From positions 124,001 to 188,000 of the forward strand of contig JASBNA010000032.1 in NCBI GenBank assembly GCA_038087015.1: a stretch of DNA of 64,000 bases. The letters run 5' to 3'. The notes beneath the pieces are model-generated. The model saw only the letters and a program-made list of their open reading frames with translations, had not been told where the DNA came from and made no database searches. The position numbers and the translations under genes are program-made. The stretch is from Cerrena zonata. Its lineage: Eukaryota > Basidiomycota > Agaricomycetes > Polyporales > Cerrenaceae. Positions 22,828 through 34,956 of this stretch are shown here, one piece after another (within the stretch, counting starts at the first letter, position 1; each line of letters opens with the position of its first letter).

Positions 22828-25079
22828 ATGCGCGTCTTGAAGGTACTTGCCCTTGTCTTTCTCACGTCTGCGACAGTTACAGCAGTCAAACCTGCATTTC
22901 CGGATCTCTATGAGGCGTCGGTCACCGAATTACAGGTAAGAAGAAGCGTAGCTAGGCATTTTCTTGTTATGCAAAGTTGACTGTTATCAGGCTGGACTCG
23001 ATGCTGGACACTTCACAAGCGTGGATCTTGTCAAGGTACCTCTTAACTTCACCCTCTCCTACTTTAAGACATACACTGATATATTTCTTAGGCGTATTTT
23101 GCTCGAATTGACGAAGTCAACCTAAAAGGACCAGAACTTCGCGCCGTCCTCGAAATTAGCCCATCTGCACTCGATACCGCAGCTGCTCTCGACAAGGAGC
23201 GCAAAAAGTCTGGTAAACGAAGCTTGTTGCATGGTATTCCCATACTTCTCAAAGACAACATCGCGACTGTCGCTTCCGAAGGTACGTAATCTCCCATTCT
23301 CATAAAAATACATAAATGGGAAGGGGTAGTGAATCATAAATCTAATAACCCAAATAAAAACAGGAATGAACACCACAGCAGGCTCCTTCAGCCTCCTCAA
23401 CTCCATAGTCCCCTCCGACGCCGGCGTAGTCAAACGTCTCCGCAAAGCCGGTGCCATCATCCTCGGAAAAGCCAACCTCTCCGAGTTCGCCCACTTTCGC
23501 GGAAACCTCCCGTCGGGATGGTCAGGCCGAGGAGGGCAATGTACGAATGCGTATTTCCCTCATGCGGATCCTTGTGGGTCGTCGAGTGGTTCAGGTGTTG
23601 CGGCTTCGATTGGGTTGGCGGCGGTGACGCTTGGGACAGAGACGGATGGGAGTATTACTTGTCCGTCGAGTAATAATAATTTGGTGGGGATTAAGCCTAC
23701 TGTTGGGTTAACGTCGCGAGCGGGAGGTGAGTGGGTGAACTCATTGTAGATGAGGAAAATCCTGATCATGGGCTATTCAGTGATCCCAATATCCAGCCAG
23801 TTGAGTGTATTCATACCAACTCTGTAGACTTTTATTAACCCTAACTATTATTCAGTCAAGATACAGTAGGCCCAATGGTCCGCTCCGTCTCTGACGCAGC
23901 AATCGTCCTCTCCATCATCGCCGGCCCCGACCCCAACGACAACTTCACGCTCGCCCAACCCACTCCCATCCCCGATTTCACCAAAGCCCTCAACGCAAAC
24001 GCACTCAAAGGAAAACGAATCGGTGTCCCTCGTCTTGTGTTTTTGAACGATAGCATCACAGGGAACGACCCGTTCATTAATGTGGTGTTTGAACAAGCGT
24101 TGGAGACGATTAGAGGATTGGGTGCGACTGTGGTGGACCCGGCGGATTTACCGAGTGCGGAGACCCCGGAGCTTGTGGTTAGCAATAATGAGACGATTGT
24201 GTTGGATGTGGATTTCAAGGTGCGTTCTCTGAGTGTTGGAAGAGAGGTGACCATGTGGAGGGTAGTGGATCTGTGTTTGCACCTCGTTGATTTAATTTAC
24301 CATACTGAATACATCTGTCAACCCTCGACAGATCCAACTGACGGCATACTACGAAGCCCTGATTGCAAACCCATCAGGCGTTCGATCTCTCGCAGACCTG
24401 ATCAAATTCAACGATGCGAACCCCGAGTTGGAAGAACCACCTCGATTTGAAGATCAATCCGAGTAAGTTCCCGCCCCTCGCTCTAACTTTATCCTCACAT
24501 TCTCTGATGATGATTCGAATTTGAATTTTGGCAGACTCATCGAATCGGAAGCGACGACTGGGATGAATTCAACATACTTTGATGCGTTGACGTTTAATAA
24601 AGAGTTGGGTGGGACGCAGGGGATCGATGCTGCGTTAAAAGAACATAATTTGGATGCCCTCGTCCTTCCCGCACAGGGTTTCACAACAGTACCCGCAGGT
24701 AAACAAATCTCCCTCATACACACTCCAGGTTCTCTCATTCTAACTATCCTAATTCCCCATACAGCAATTGCTGGATACCCCATCGTCACAGGTAGATACC
24801 TGCCCATCCTTTCCCCTCTTAACTCTCACTAACCAACATATCCCAGTCCCCCTAGGTTTCTTCCCCAACAACGTAACCATCGGCCTCGCAGGCCCCGAAA
24901 CAGTCTACCCAGCCCCCGGCGTTCCCTTCGGGCTCTCCTTCCTCGGGACAGCTTTCAGCGAAATGCAACTCATCAGTTTCGCATTTGCTTATGAGCAAAA
25001 GACTCAGACTAGGTTACAGAGAAGGGCGTTCTTGGAGGCGATTCCGAAGACGCAGTTGGTTGATGTTGTTGGCAAGTGA
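22828..25079 (+). CDS. Secreted amidase-signature enzyme, second tandem copy
   Basis: Multi-exon gene of about 550 residues with a signal peptide ([19 protein letters not shown]). The amidase triad can be placed: Lys in [12 protein letters not shown], and the two Ser of [15 protein letters not shown] with the downstream [18 protein letters not shown]. Other conserved parts are [22 protein letters not shown] and the C-terminal [13 protein letters not shown] and [10 protein letters not shown]. Unlike the first copy the region [16 protein letters not shown] is in frame (about 23965-24015). The two genes lie head-to-tail 662 bp apart and share exon positions, so they arose by tandem duplication. 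The substrate is unknown. Confidence 0.88.
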
Positions 25080-25381
25080 ATTTTTTTGGTTTGTGTGTAT
25101 AAATAGGATTTTTATACATATGGGTTACGATTGTAATTTTTGTAGGAAAGTTTGGTGATGATCGAGAGAGGTGTGAAACGCGTTCAGATGTCGGTGGTTG
25201 CATGTGTACACTTGGAGCTGCGCAGCTCATTCAACAACACCCGAATACGATAGCATAAATACCTATTCTGTGCTAGAATTCTAGATAACCTCCTCCAAGT
25301 TGCATACGTCTGCAGATAATACAACTCGATATGTTGGACCAACAAAGCGGTGGTGAGGTGTGGCAGATGAGAGATTAGCAA

Positions 25382-25463
25382 GGCGCTATAGCCAAGTGGT
25401 TACGGCGACAGATTAGAAATCTGTTCCTCTTTGAGGGCGCAGGTTCGAATCCTGCTGGCGTCG
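25382..25463 (+). tRNA. tRNA-Ser (anticodon AGA)
   Basis: An 82-nt type II tRNA. The acceptor arms GGCGCTA and TGGCGTC pair with two G-U pairs and leave the discriminator G. The D arm is GCC...GGC; the anticodon stem CAGAT/ATCTG carries loop TTAGAAA, so the anticodon is AGA. There is a variable arm as expected for serine tRNA, and a T arm GCAGG-TTCGAAT-CCTGC with a good B box. No intron. Confidence 0.93.
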
Positions 25464-25486
25464 TTTAGGAAAGAGTTTTGAGTCTC

Positions 25487-25494
25487 TTTTTTTT
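25487..25494 (+). terminator. RNA polymerase III T-run terminator
   Basis: Eight consecutive T residues 23 nt downstream of the tRNA-Ser gene, the usual polymerase III stop. Confidence 0.75.
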
Positions 25495-27003
25495 GCCCTG
25501 AGTAAATATGTACATGCAGGTTATGGTTCCATATTTCAATTGATGAGGTAGCACATATGGAGAAATCATTCGAAGAATCTCTGGTCCGTTGCTCGGTGTT
25601 ATTAGACATTGTTCGAAGCTGTTTAATTACGATACCGAGTTGTGCTACATCTAGTTATTCCTTTAGTATAAGCATCTACAGCCTTGCTATAGCCTATAAC
25701 AGACTTTCGAATTGTCAACGTGTTATCTTTAGTCAAAATTGACCGGAGCGGAAAGATTCCGCGTTCCGTTAAGACACCGGGTGGCGCGCAGAGATAAGCA
25801 AAACGCCACAATGACGGTTATATAGAGTCCAGAATGAAAGCAGCTGTTTTTTTATTTATGTTCCTGATCTAACGATGTCATACCCAAGCACAACCCACAA
25901 CATCCAAAAGGCAATCGGCCGAAAATCATATTCAGAGTTCAAGAGATACGCAAAGTGCGAAAGCGCTTATGGATCGAGTTTCAGGCACAGGTTGAGATGG
26001 GACTTTTGACAAGCTGTGAGGTTTGTGCGTTGTATCGAAGGAATGGGTGATTCTTCATGTCCGGGCGCGTCAGTTAAGCTGATGTCACGGCATGTCCTAA
26101 GTCCTAAGGATTTCTATACAGGTTTATGGTGGCTGCGGTACCTCAATTACAAGTAGTGCTAGTGTGGAGAAAGGAAGAAAACCAAGGGAAGCAAAAGACC
26201 TCCTTGGGAGAGAGGCTAGACTACACATGGAAAAGTCGAGGATAGCTACAAGACTCTCAAGAAGGCTTGTGCTGGAGAAGTAGCCTGAGATTGCGAAGAA
26301 GGGAATGATTGACAGGTGCTGTGAACGGATGGAGCGATGGGGAACGTGAATCTGGGCCAGTGAGAGACAGTTGCGACGTTTATTGCGGGGTGACCAAGGC
26401 TGGCCGAGATGTGTTGCGATGCTTGGTGGCGTTTGAGGAGATGGCGGATTGTCGGGGAGGACGGGGTCGAGTCAGTGAAATAGGTCGTTATCAGGGAACG
26501 ACGACAGTTGCTATATAAGGCTAAGGGAGGGCGGGCGATAAGGAAATATGATCGAGTGGTTGCAGTGATGGCCGCCACAAGCGTTCCCCGCATGCTATAT
26601 TGCGGGAGCGGGCAATGCGCAGGGCGCGATGAGCAACACCCGCCCGCTGTGGTCGCTGGTGTAGCTCGAGGGCGGGCGGCGGACAGGAGGGAGACAGAGA
26701 AGGCAGGTGTAAGCGAGGGGCTTGGCACGATGTGGGAGGGTTCCTGTGTGGCAGGGTCACATTTTGAAAGGAGGTGTCAGAAAGATAAGAGGAGGGGTGT
26801 TCATTGGGCGATAACAAACCTCGATAGCCCGTCCCAGCTGCCATTCCCGGCATCCCGCTCACCCTTTAATCGCCCTCTCCCCCGCTTCTCTCCTTCTCTC
26901 GTCCCTTCCACGCAGAACCACTCCTGCCCCTGCCCCTTCGTCTGCACTAACAGCTGCGACGTACAGACCATCGCGACTAGCCGCACATAGCTAGCTCCCC
27001 ACC
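25495..27003 (+). promoter_or_regulatory. Upstream region of the ammonium transporter with GATA motifs
   Basis: No coding gene is seen; long frames on both strands in 26246-26990 lie in a GC-rich purine/pyrimidine-biased stretch and match nothing. HGATAR motifs, the sites of fungal nitrogen GATA factors (AreA/Nit2 type), occur at 25792-25798 (AGATAAG), 26536-26542 (CGATAAG) and 26783-26789 (AGATAAG). A pyrimidine-rich tract (26860-26940) precedes the ATG, as is common at fungal transcription starts. Nitrogen control of the transporter is inferred. Confidence 0.45.
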
Positions 27004-29040
27004 ATGGTCAACGTTACATACGAGCCGACCTGTATGTTTTTCCATCTCCCTCTTCTGCACACCATCTAACCTTTGCTTGAATCAATGCAGCCGGGTCCAT
27101 GGTCACCACTGCCGACGATGGCACCGCAACCACATACGACCTCGGCGATATTGCCTGGGTCCTTGCATCCACTGCCCTCGTCTGGCTCATGATTCCCGGA
27201 GTGGGTTTCTTCTACTCTGGTCTCTTGAGACGCAAGAATGCGCTCTCCATGATCTGGCTATCCATGATGTGTATAGCCGTCGTCTCCTTCCAGGTATGCT
27301 CGCCTCTCTCGTCGATACAAACCCCTTTTCTGACTCTTTTTTTATCCAGTGGTTCTTCTGGGGGTAAGCACCCATACGTCGCAATATCCGTTGCCGTCGA
27401 AACTCATAGTTACATCATTCCAGTTATTCTCTCGCTTTCAGCGAAACGGGAAATGCATACATTGGCAACCTCAGTACGTTTTTCTTGGCATTCTTGTGTT
27501 CTCTTCGAAAATTCAATGTCTGCTTTACAGAATACTTTGGTCTCAAGGGTGTCCTCGCCGAACCCTCAATCGGCAGTGCTCGTATCCCCGCTCTCGTCTT
27601 CTGTGTTTACCAACTGATGTTCGCTGCCATCACGTACGTCCCTTTCCACGCTGCACACCTACACCCTTCATGCACCCTACTTTCTTGGCTCCCTCCCGTC
27701 AATCCCTTGATCTTCTGATATTCCCCAAACACATGCTAACCCCTTCTGTTAACAGACCCATGCTCGCCGTCGGCGCCTTCGCAGAGCGTGGTCGTCTCGG
27801 CCCAGTCATGGTCTTTGTCTTCATCTGGTCGACTATCGTTTACGATCCCATTGCTTGCTGGACATGGAACTCCAACGGCTGGTCCTTCGTCATGGGAGGT
27901 TACGATTTCGCCGGTGGAACTCCCGTCCACATTTCTTCCGGTACCGCCGCACTTGCTATTTCCATTTACCTCGGCAAACGTCGGGGATATGGAACTGAAC
28001 GACTTGCATACAAGCCTCATAATACTACTTATGTCGTTCTTGGCACGGTTTTCCTTTGGTTTGGTTGGTTTGGATTCAATGGCGGTTCTGCTCTTGGTGC
28101 CAATTTGCGTGCCGTCCAAGCTTGCATCGTCACCAACTTGGCTGCTTCCGTCGGTGGTCTGACTTGGATGCTCTGGGTCAGTTTCCACAAATTTATCGTT
28201 CGATAATATCGATATTGACAATTGGTTTTCATCACACAGGATTACCGTCTTGAACGCAAATGGTCCGCAGTCGGTTTCTGCTCCGGTTCCATCGCCGGTC
28301 TCGTCGCAATCACCCCAGGCTCCGGTTTCGTCGGTGCACCCGCCTCCGTCCTCTTCGGTTTCATGGCCGGCACCATCTGTAACTTTGCCACCCAACTCAA
28401 ATTCTACCTCCACTATGATGACTGTCTCGATATCTTTGCTTCGCATGCTATTGGTGGTATTGTCGGTAATGTCAGTACTCCTCCCGGGTTTTAAAAAAAA
28501 TTGGTGCATTGTGACTGATTTGGGAACTTGTAGCTCCTTACCGGTCTTTTTGCTCAAGCTAGCGTTGCTGGATTCGATGGTATCGCCGATATCCCGGGTG
28601 GCTGGCTCGACCACCACTACATCCAACTTGCCTACCAACTCGCCGACTCTATGGCCGGTCTCGGTTACTCTTTCGTCATGACCGTAAGTCTCCCTCCCTC
28701 CTCCTCCTCTCACCTTCCCCTCCTCCCCAAACCAAAAAACTAACTCACTCATCTTTCACAGACGATCATCCTCTGGATCATGCACTACATCCCAGGCCTA
28801 CGCCTCCGCGCAGACGAAGAATCCGAGATCCTCGGTATCGACGACGCAGAGATGGGCGAATTCGCATACGACTATGTCGGGATCGACGCGGGGAACGCAC
28901 ATGATTTCCATGATGACACACATAGCCATGGGGATTTGCCCGCGGCGAGTGGGGGGAGGGAGCCGAGGCATTTGCATGCGACGGGGTTGCCGAGGAGTGG
29001 GTCGAGTGAGGGGAGTGAGGTTGAGAAGCAGCATGCGTGA
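27004..29040 (+). CDS. Ammonium transporter (AMT/MEP family)
   Basis: Start ATG in ACCATGG context. The exons encode a full-length Amt/Mep protein of about 500 residues with eleven membrane spans. Landmarks in order: DIAWVLASTALVWLMIPGVG, FFYSGLLRRKNALSM, YSLAFSETGNAYIGNL, FAERGR, GGTPVHISSGTAALA (first pore His), LWFGWFGFNGGSA, GSIAGLVAITPGSGFV and FASHAIGGIVGN (second pore His). The twin His and the pore Trp/Phe residues are kept, so it should transport ammonium across the plasma membrane. The C-terminal tail has a DDAEMGEFAYDY segment and ends His-rich and polar. The joins WFFWG|YSLAF and GGLTWMLW|DYRLERKW keep frame. Confidence 0.95.
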
Positions 29041-29767
29041 TTTGAGCGTGTTTTGTGTGGAGTGTTGTTTATTGGGTGGTTGAAGGAGCTAAGAGGGGGT
29101 GGTGTAGTTATTTAGGATGCGGTTGGTGGATTAGCGGATTTGTATTCTCTCTTTGCGTATTTGTTTTTCTCTCCTCGTCATTATCTCGTGCGTGTTGTGT
29201 GTTTTTTTGTGTTGTGGACGATAGAATAAACTTGGCAGGCGAGAAACTCGGTACTTCGAAGCCTTTGTTAATAGTGTTTACCCCCCTCATCATCATCGTC
29301 TTCTTTTTCTTTGTCGTACAACAACAATTTCATCTCTCACTTAACCTTCGTCTAGTTTCCTATTTTCTTCGTCCTGCCTGTTTGACAAAAATTCATATTA
29401 TTGGCTACGGCTTACAAAAACTTTCTTCCTTTGTTTTTGGATGTGGTTTATAGGCTCTTAGGGGATTAATTCCTTAGGGCTGCTGACATGTCTCTAGAGA
29501 TGACCCTTGTAATGTATAATGAAACGTATCCGTATATCGACTCTTGGAAAGAGATTTGAAATTATGGACTGGCTCATTTTGGTAGGTGTCGCAGTTAACG
29601 TTGAACGTTGAACTTGGTTCTCACTGAACACAATCCAGAAGTGGATGGACAAAAGATCCATAGATCGGAAGTTACAGACAAACTATACTTGAGTGAGGAC
29701 TTGAAGCTTGAACTATCTGATCATCAATGCACGCGTCCCCATAACACCTCCACAGCCAACCACGATA
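29041..29767. other. Convergent 3' region
   Basis: Lies between the transporter stop and the stop of the F-box-like gene. T-rich and without a believable coding frame; it should hold both 3' untranslated regions. Confidence 0.4.
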
Positions 29768-31692
29768 CTAAAATTCTGAGTCGCTCCAGTCATATTCCTC
29801 TTCCGTTGATAAAATCTCCACGAGGTGTTGGAATTGGCTCTCAAGCTGATCTTTCTCCAATGAGACATCCAATATGAGCTTCATCAAACCATAACCTCCT
29901 GCCTTCCTCGCCTCCAGCGCAGTCCGTAGATTCTCCACAAAAATCCTGGTTGCATCTTCGTTACCAACCGGAACACTAACGGATAAAACGCGGAGCGAAG
30001 GAAAAGGAAACGAGACCTGTCCATTGGTATCGAGACCGTTTTCCATTTCACATAACTTGAGGGGGAATCCGAGAATACCAGCCTCGGGTTCTCTCTGCCG
30101 GTACGGGGTCGAGCTCACTACGATTTGCAGGGAACGAACGTTGGCGGATAGATCCGCGGTTATAGCGTCCCATGCACACCACGCAGTGCACCGATCAGAG
30201 TCAAGTACGACCACAAGAGACCGCACATGAGGAAAGAAAGGCAGTGTCCGTTGATAAAGGTCTCGGGCGGCCGAATTGCATCGTAGCTGTACGTGCTTCC
30301 ACTGCTCATTGCTACGAGGCTTATCAATAACCAATGCGGAAATTGAAAACCTGAAGCATGAATGGCCAAAGTCGATGGGCCGCCCGCAATCGAACATTCG
30401 CATTAACGTCTCGCGGGGGATCATTGAACCGTGACCCGTAGGCCGTAATTTCAGATGAGTCTGTGTACTGGCGTTGTTTGACCTGTGAGCGTACAACACT
30501 AGCACGTATGACTCTTCAGAGGACAGACTCTGTCGTTGGAATAAACCTGTCAGAGAATCCAAAAAGAGGTCCATCGCCTGCGGGTTAGCGTACATAAGTA
30601 GCGAAGACTGCACGTAGAGTCGGTGGGTGGAATCGGTGCAGGAAAGGATGGAAGTGCAAGGATCACAATCTCCATCGAGACGCAACACCTCAAGAGGATG
30701 AATTCGAGACATTGAGGCGGGGCTTGAACTAGAATAATCACCCGAGTATAAATGCTTGAATTCGAGCTGGCGTAGAGAGGGTAGTTTTTGGAGTGCAGAG
30801 ATCAAATGTTGAAGGGATGGAGTAGGCTCTTTGCTAGCGGGATGTTCAACAGTTAGGACCTTAAGACTGGTAGGGAATGCACGTTCTGTCCAGTCAGAGC
30901 GACCTAGAGTGTGTAGATCACTGGAAAAGTGCAGGAGGTTCGGTAAAGCACTAAACATCCTATCAATGGTCTTTCCCACTGATCCTAACGTCGACGGTTC
31001 GCGTACGAAGGGATCTGTCAACACTAGCTTCGTCACTGTTGGAGATGACGGTAGTATTAGTGCTGTGTCGGTAGTATCAGCGAGGCCAACTTTAAGATTC
31101 AGGGAGCGAGTATGGCTGAGGTGTGGGAGAAGTAATAGCCACTGGCTATACAGTCGTTTATGTACCTTTTTTTGGCCATGATATTCAACAGTCAAAGGTA
31201 CTTGACGCGAATAATATAGGCATGCTTGAAGGTGTTCTTGATACTTTGTAGGGAGATACACGAATGAAAAGATTCTTGGTGAGGTGAGAACGATATTCCT
31301 CCAATACCGACATACGTGAGCTAGTCGCAGCCACGAAAGACGCGGTGGCTCAGAGCGGTTGCTAGCAATACTGAAGTCATAGTGAGCAAGAACATAAAAC
31401 ACCTCCGAGAGGACTTCTCGAGGAAGGGTGGTATTAATCCCTCGCTTTCTGACATTGAGGTGTCCCCGGTAAAATGCGAGTGCTCGAGAGTGTTTGATAA
31501 TCGTGTCTTCCAGACGACTGATGATCTCTCTATCCTCGAGGGCCTGGTCTCCTCTGAGGGCTTTGAGGGTAGCAATGTCTAATTCGCACTGGTTGAACTC
31601 GGAGGGAAGCTCAATGCTATAATGTCTCGTAACTCAACAGATGGGTGTGGTGGGATATCAATGGATACTCACCTGACAGGGATAGAACCCAT
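29768..31692 (-). CDS. F-box-like protein
   Basis: Two exons: a short first exon from the ATG at 31692 (MGSIPV) and one long exon after a GTGAGT...TATAG intron. Near residue 75-130 is an F-box-like segment: LPREVLSEVFYVLAHYD, then LSWLRLAHVCRYWRNIVL and SPRIFSF, the usual pattern of Agaricomycete F-box-like proteins. Before it is a charged coiled region (LEDREIISRLEDTIIKHSRAL). The rest has leucine-rich spacing without clear repeats and ends acidic. Such proteins are expected to link substrates to an SCF ubiquitin ligase through Skp1; the target is unknown. Total about 615 residues. Confidence 0.8.
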
Positions 31693-32218
31693 AACTTCAA
31701 GTTGTCAAGCTAGCAGTTCGATAGTTCAAGGTTCAAATGCTCAAACGTTCAAGGTTCAAGTTGATAATGTCGACGGCTGGTCTGAGCAGGAAAACTTGAA
31801 CACCTCATACTAGGGCCGCCACTGGCAATCATCATGATACTGTCACAGTGGGTACACGTCAGGGCGTCACAGGTCACAGCGAGTACTGATTCTGGTCACG
31901 GCCATTTGAAAGAAAGAAGAAAAGCATCGAATGTGGTGTAGCGTGTTTTGTCAATTGTACAGAGAAGTCCCAGAGAAGTATGACTGTATATTCGGTCTAG
32001 CCCGAGTATGGTGTCTTTAGCTATCAATGGGTGTATAGGCGACTCAGGAGTCGGAATAGATGGCCGCAAGAGCGGGACTCAGAGTAAGTCCGATTTATGA
32101 GTTTACTGTTAAAATGCCAACAAGTACTACTACAATACATAACACACATATGCCGATAAATCCTACTATAGTACACAATCACTCGACCCAATACTAAAGT
32201 GCCTACGAGATGTTAGTC
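31693..32218. other. Intergenic region, nothing recognised
   Basis: Contains short direct repeats of GTTCAAG-type words near 31725-31765 (gttcaaggttcaaatgct, cgttcaaggttcaagttg) but no gene. Confidence 0.35.
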
Positions 32219-34956
32219 TCACCTACTGCGGATGAGACCAGCGTAAATCATGGTCGAGTTGTAGTCGTATATGTTATAATGGGTGTACCTTTCACCGAGT
32301 AAGACTCGATAGAAGTTTTTCGCACCTAAAGAAAGAAGAAGAAACCAAAAGTGTGAAAACATATTCACTTGAATCATAGTAACTATCGACAACAACATAC
32401 CAGGGAGCGCGTCCATCATCCTAGGTTGGGTTGTTTTCTCAGTGCGGAAGTCAAGAATGACATGATCTTGAATTGTACCGTTTACAACCCACTGGTTGCT
32501 GGTGTCGGGAAAGCGCTCCAAGTGCTCTGTACCTATGTCGTTATCCCCTCTGGCATCTCCGTTTAGGATTTTGATGCCCCACTTCTTGTCTCTGAGATGG
32601 AAATCCATCTGACCAAGTCGATCTGGCTCATCAGAATCTGGATTTATGCAAAGTTCAGGAGACAAGTAAATCCCGCGCCCACTGGTCAGGGTACATGCTG
32701 CTCTGTAAAACTCGTGCTTCCATGGTAGGGTTCCAAGTTGATATGATCGTGCCTCCAGAAAGTGAGGAAAGAGTTTGCGGATAACCATGTTCACGAAATC
32801 AAGGAGACCCTTTGCGGTGAACTTGGAATCAATAGGTCGTGGATCCAAATAAAACGACATCCATGCTCGATGAAGAGGAGATGCGAATCCTGCTACCAGC
32901 TGAGTTTCGCATATTTCGAGTACAATCCATCCCCGCATATGCAATTTTTTTGCAATGTCGATGTAAGGTTGTTCGACAATAACAAAGAGAAAATCATCTG
33001 CCTGCAGTATGTGACGAAAGAATTCGACAGTACCAGGACTGATAGTCAACAAGTGTTGGTCGAGTGGGAGACCACGCCTAAAAGACTCTCCTATGAGTTT
33101 TTTGAAGATATCTGAAGGATCCGCGAAGTGGTCGTAGAATTTAGCCAAGGAAAGGGGCGCAATTGCAATTGTGGGCTCCTGGTCCTTGCGACTTTTCTGT
33201 ATTCCCACTTAGTTGTATGTTTACTGTATAATACTAGAAAAAGTGAAACGTACCGAGACCTCTTCAATCAATCGAGCGATCACATCTAGGGAGCCAACGT
33301 GCCCACCAGAAAGATCGTACATCCACGAACGAAGATCCGAGTCTATCTCAGGGAAGCTGGCAGCGGCCTGGCGATTAATTATGAACTCCTCGAACTCCTG
33401 TCTCGTAAAGCGCAAACAATGATCGACAAGCTTGGTAGGTTCCAAGCTTACCCTGCTATCTTCGGCAATATACATTGGGTCACTGAGATGCGTGTCTTCA
33501 GACCAGGTGGTTCCGTATGCCGCAAATAGTACAAAATAAACTTGTTGTCCTCGGGGGTTCCTGAAGTCTGTCCAGAGCTCGACGTCCCAGTACGTTTCCT
33601 GGGCCTCATCCATCAGCACCCAAGTAGGTTGAGGCGCAATGCCTTCAAAATTGAGATTCCTAATCTGTGTTTGCGTGTGGAAAGATGTGTCCCTGAACAA
33701 CCCTGGCTCCATCGAGGAGGAGAACCGGTCACGGAGAGACATTGTAGTTCCTTTTTCCTTGGACGGCCAAAAGTTTGTGCATAGTACGACGGTGTCAGGT
33801 TCTGCGAGGCGAATATAGTCTTCCAACATCATCTTGAGTGTTGTTTTACCGCAGCCCGGAGGCCCTTGAACCTGACGGACGCAATAAGGAGAGTTATGAT
33901 CAGATCGTGCTACTAAGTTTGAAAAGACAACTTACCTGCACGAGTCGATTACCTCCAAACTTAACTTGCTTGTAAAGCGCTTCGACTGTCTCTTGTCGTC
34001 GAGCATAATGACCTAATAATATTTAGAAGGTTAGATTGTATATTAACTTCCCGAAAACATACCCACCAGGAATAGAGTGCTGCCTCTGGTGATCTGCAGA
34101 AAAATGTGAGATAAACAGTTTGTACATTTGAGCTCTGCTTACCAGTGGCTAAAAACTCCATGTCAGCGTGTTGGACGTTCAAGGATTTTCTACATGATTG
34201 GGAAACATACCTGAAACATACATAAAGAAATGTAGTTGTGTCTGCACAAATCCCCAAGGGTGTATTTGTTTCAGCGGCGTCTCAGGCATGATCTTGGGCA
34301 GCGAATTTCTATCGAGTGACCTAACCTCCTCAGGTGGAGTGTCCGAGTAGTCCCAAGACATTCTAGCCTTGAGTGATAATCAGTGTACATAAATAAAGTG
34401 CATATATTGATTGTTTACTGCGTAGAAAGTGACGTCTTTGATATTAGTATCCGCGGGGACAAGTGCCTTCACCTTGGAGTCATACGGAACCCGTACAGAG
34501 AAGCACGTATCGTTGTCAAGCCGGCATATGTTGATTGTTGTCTCGGAGGTCGCTATGAGCAGCTTTGGTAAATAGTATGACGGCTTGCCAATGGATAAAA
34601 GCCGCTTACATCGTGATCTAACGACAAGATGAAGGTCGCTACTGGATGGCATATCAAACACATAATTCAGGGATGTTAGTCCCAAGCTCTCCTGGGGAGA
34701 TGCTATCTGAATAGCTTCGTGCAGGTGGTCGAGGTCTTTATCCAGAGGAATGACACCTGGTGGAACCTGCAGGATATATGTTATCTCAGTAACGTGATCA
34801 AAAGCGTCACCGTACTATGATTAGTTCCTCGATATCGCTCCCGGCAACACGCAGGTGGGATGCGAGCACATCGCGAAGGCCCATTTTGTCCAGGTATTCA
34901 TTAACTTGTAAGTCTGTGAACTTACGCTCATCCGCGAAAAAAATGTTGAGAATCAT
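32219..34956 (-). CDS. Crinkler-like P-loop ATPase with C-terminal nuclease-fold region
   Basis: Multi-exon gene from the ATG at 34956 (MILNIFFADERKFTDLQVNE) to a stop at 32219. After an N-terminal header and a variable segment comes a P-loop, VQGPPGCGKTTLK (near 33860), a Walker B-like WVLMDEAQETYWD, then LFAAYGTTWSED and SGGHVGSLDVIARL, the order seen in the ATPase part of Crinkler (CRN/CR) proteins. The C-terminal half has LSPELC, MDFHLRDKKWGIKIL, EHLERF and HVILDFRTE, as in their restriction-endonuclease-like domain. Relatives generally read GIE where this has GIK, so the nuclease may be inactive (inference from remembered family patterns). In fungi such proteins are thought to act within the cell in conflict or recognition responses. 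It lies just outside the large transposon. Confidence 0.7.

Noticed and set aside
26246..26990. Several overlapping frames of 113-160 codons upstream of the ammonium transporter
   Set aside because: They overlap on both strands in GC-rich biased DNA, show no family motif and sit where a promoter is expected.
28250..28752. Long frames on both strands across the ammonium transporter
   Set aside because: They are shadow frames of the conserved transporter exons.
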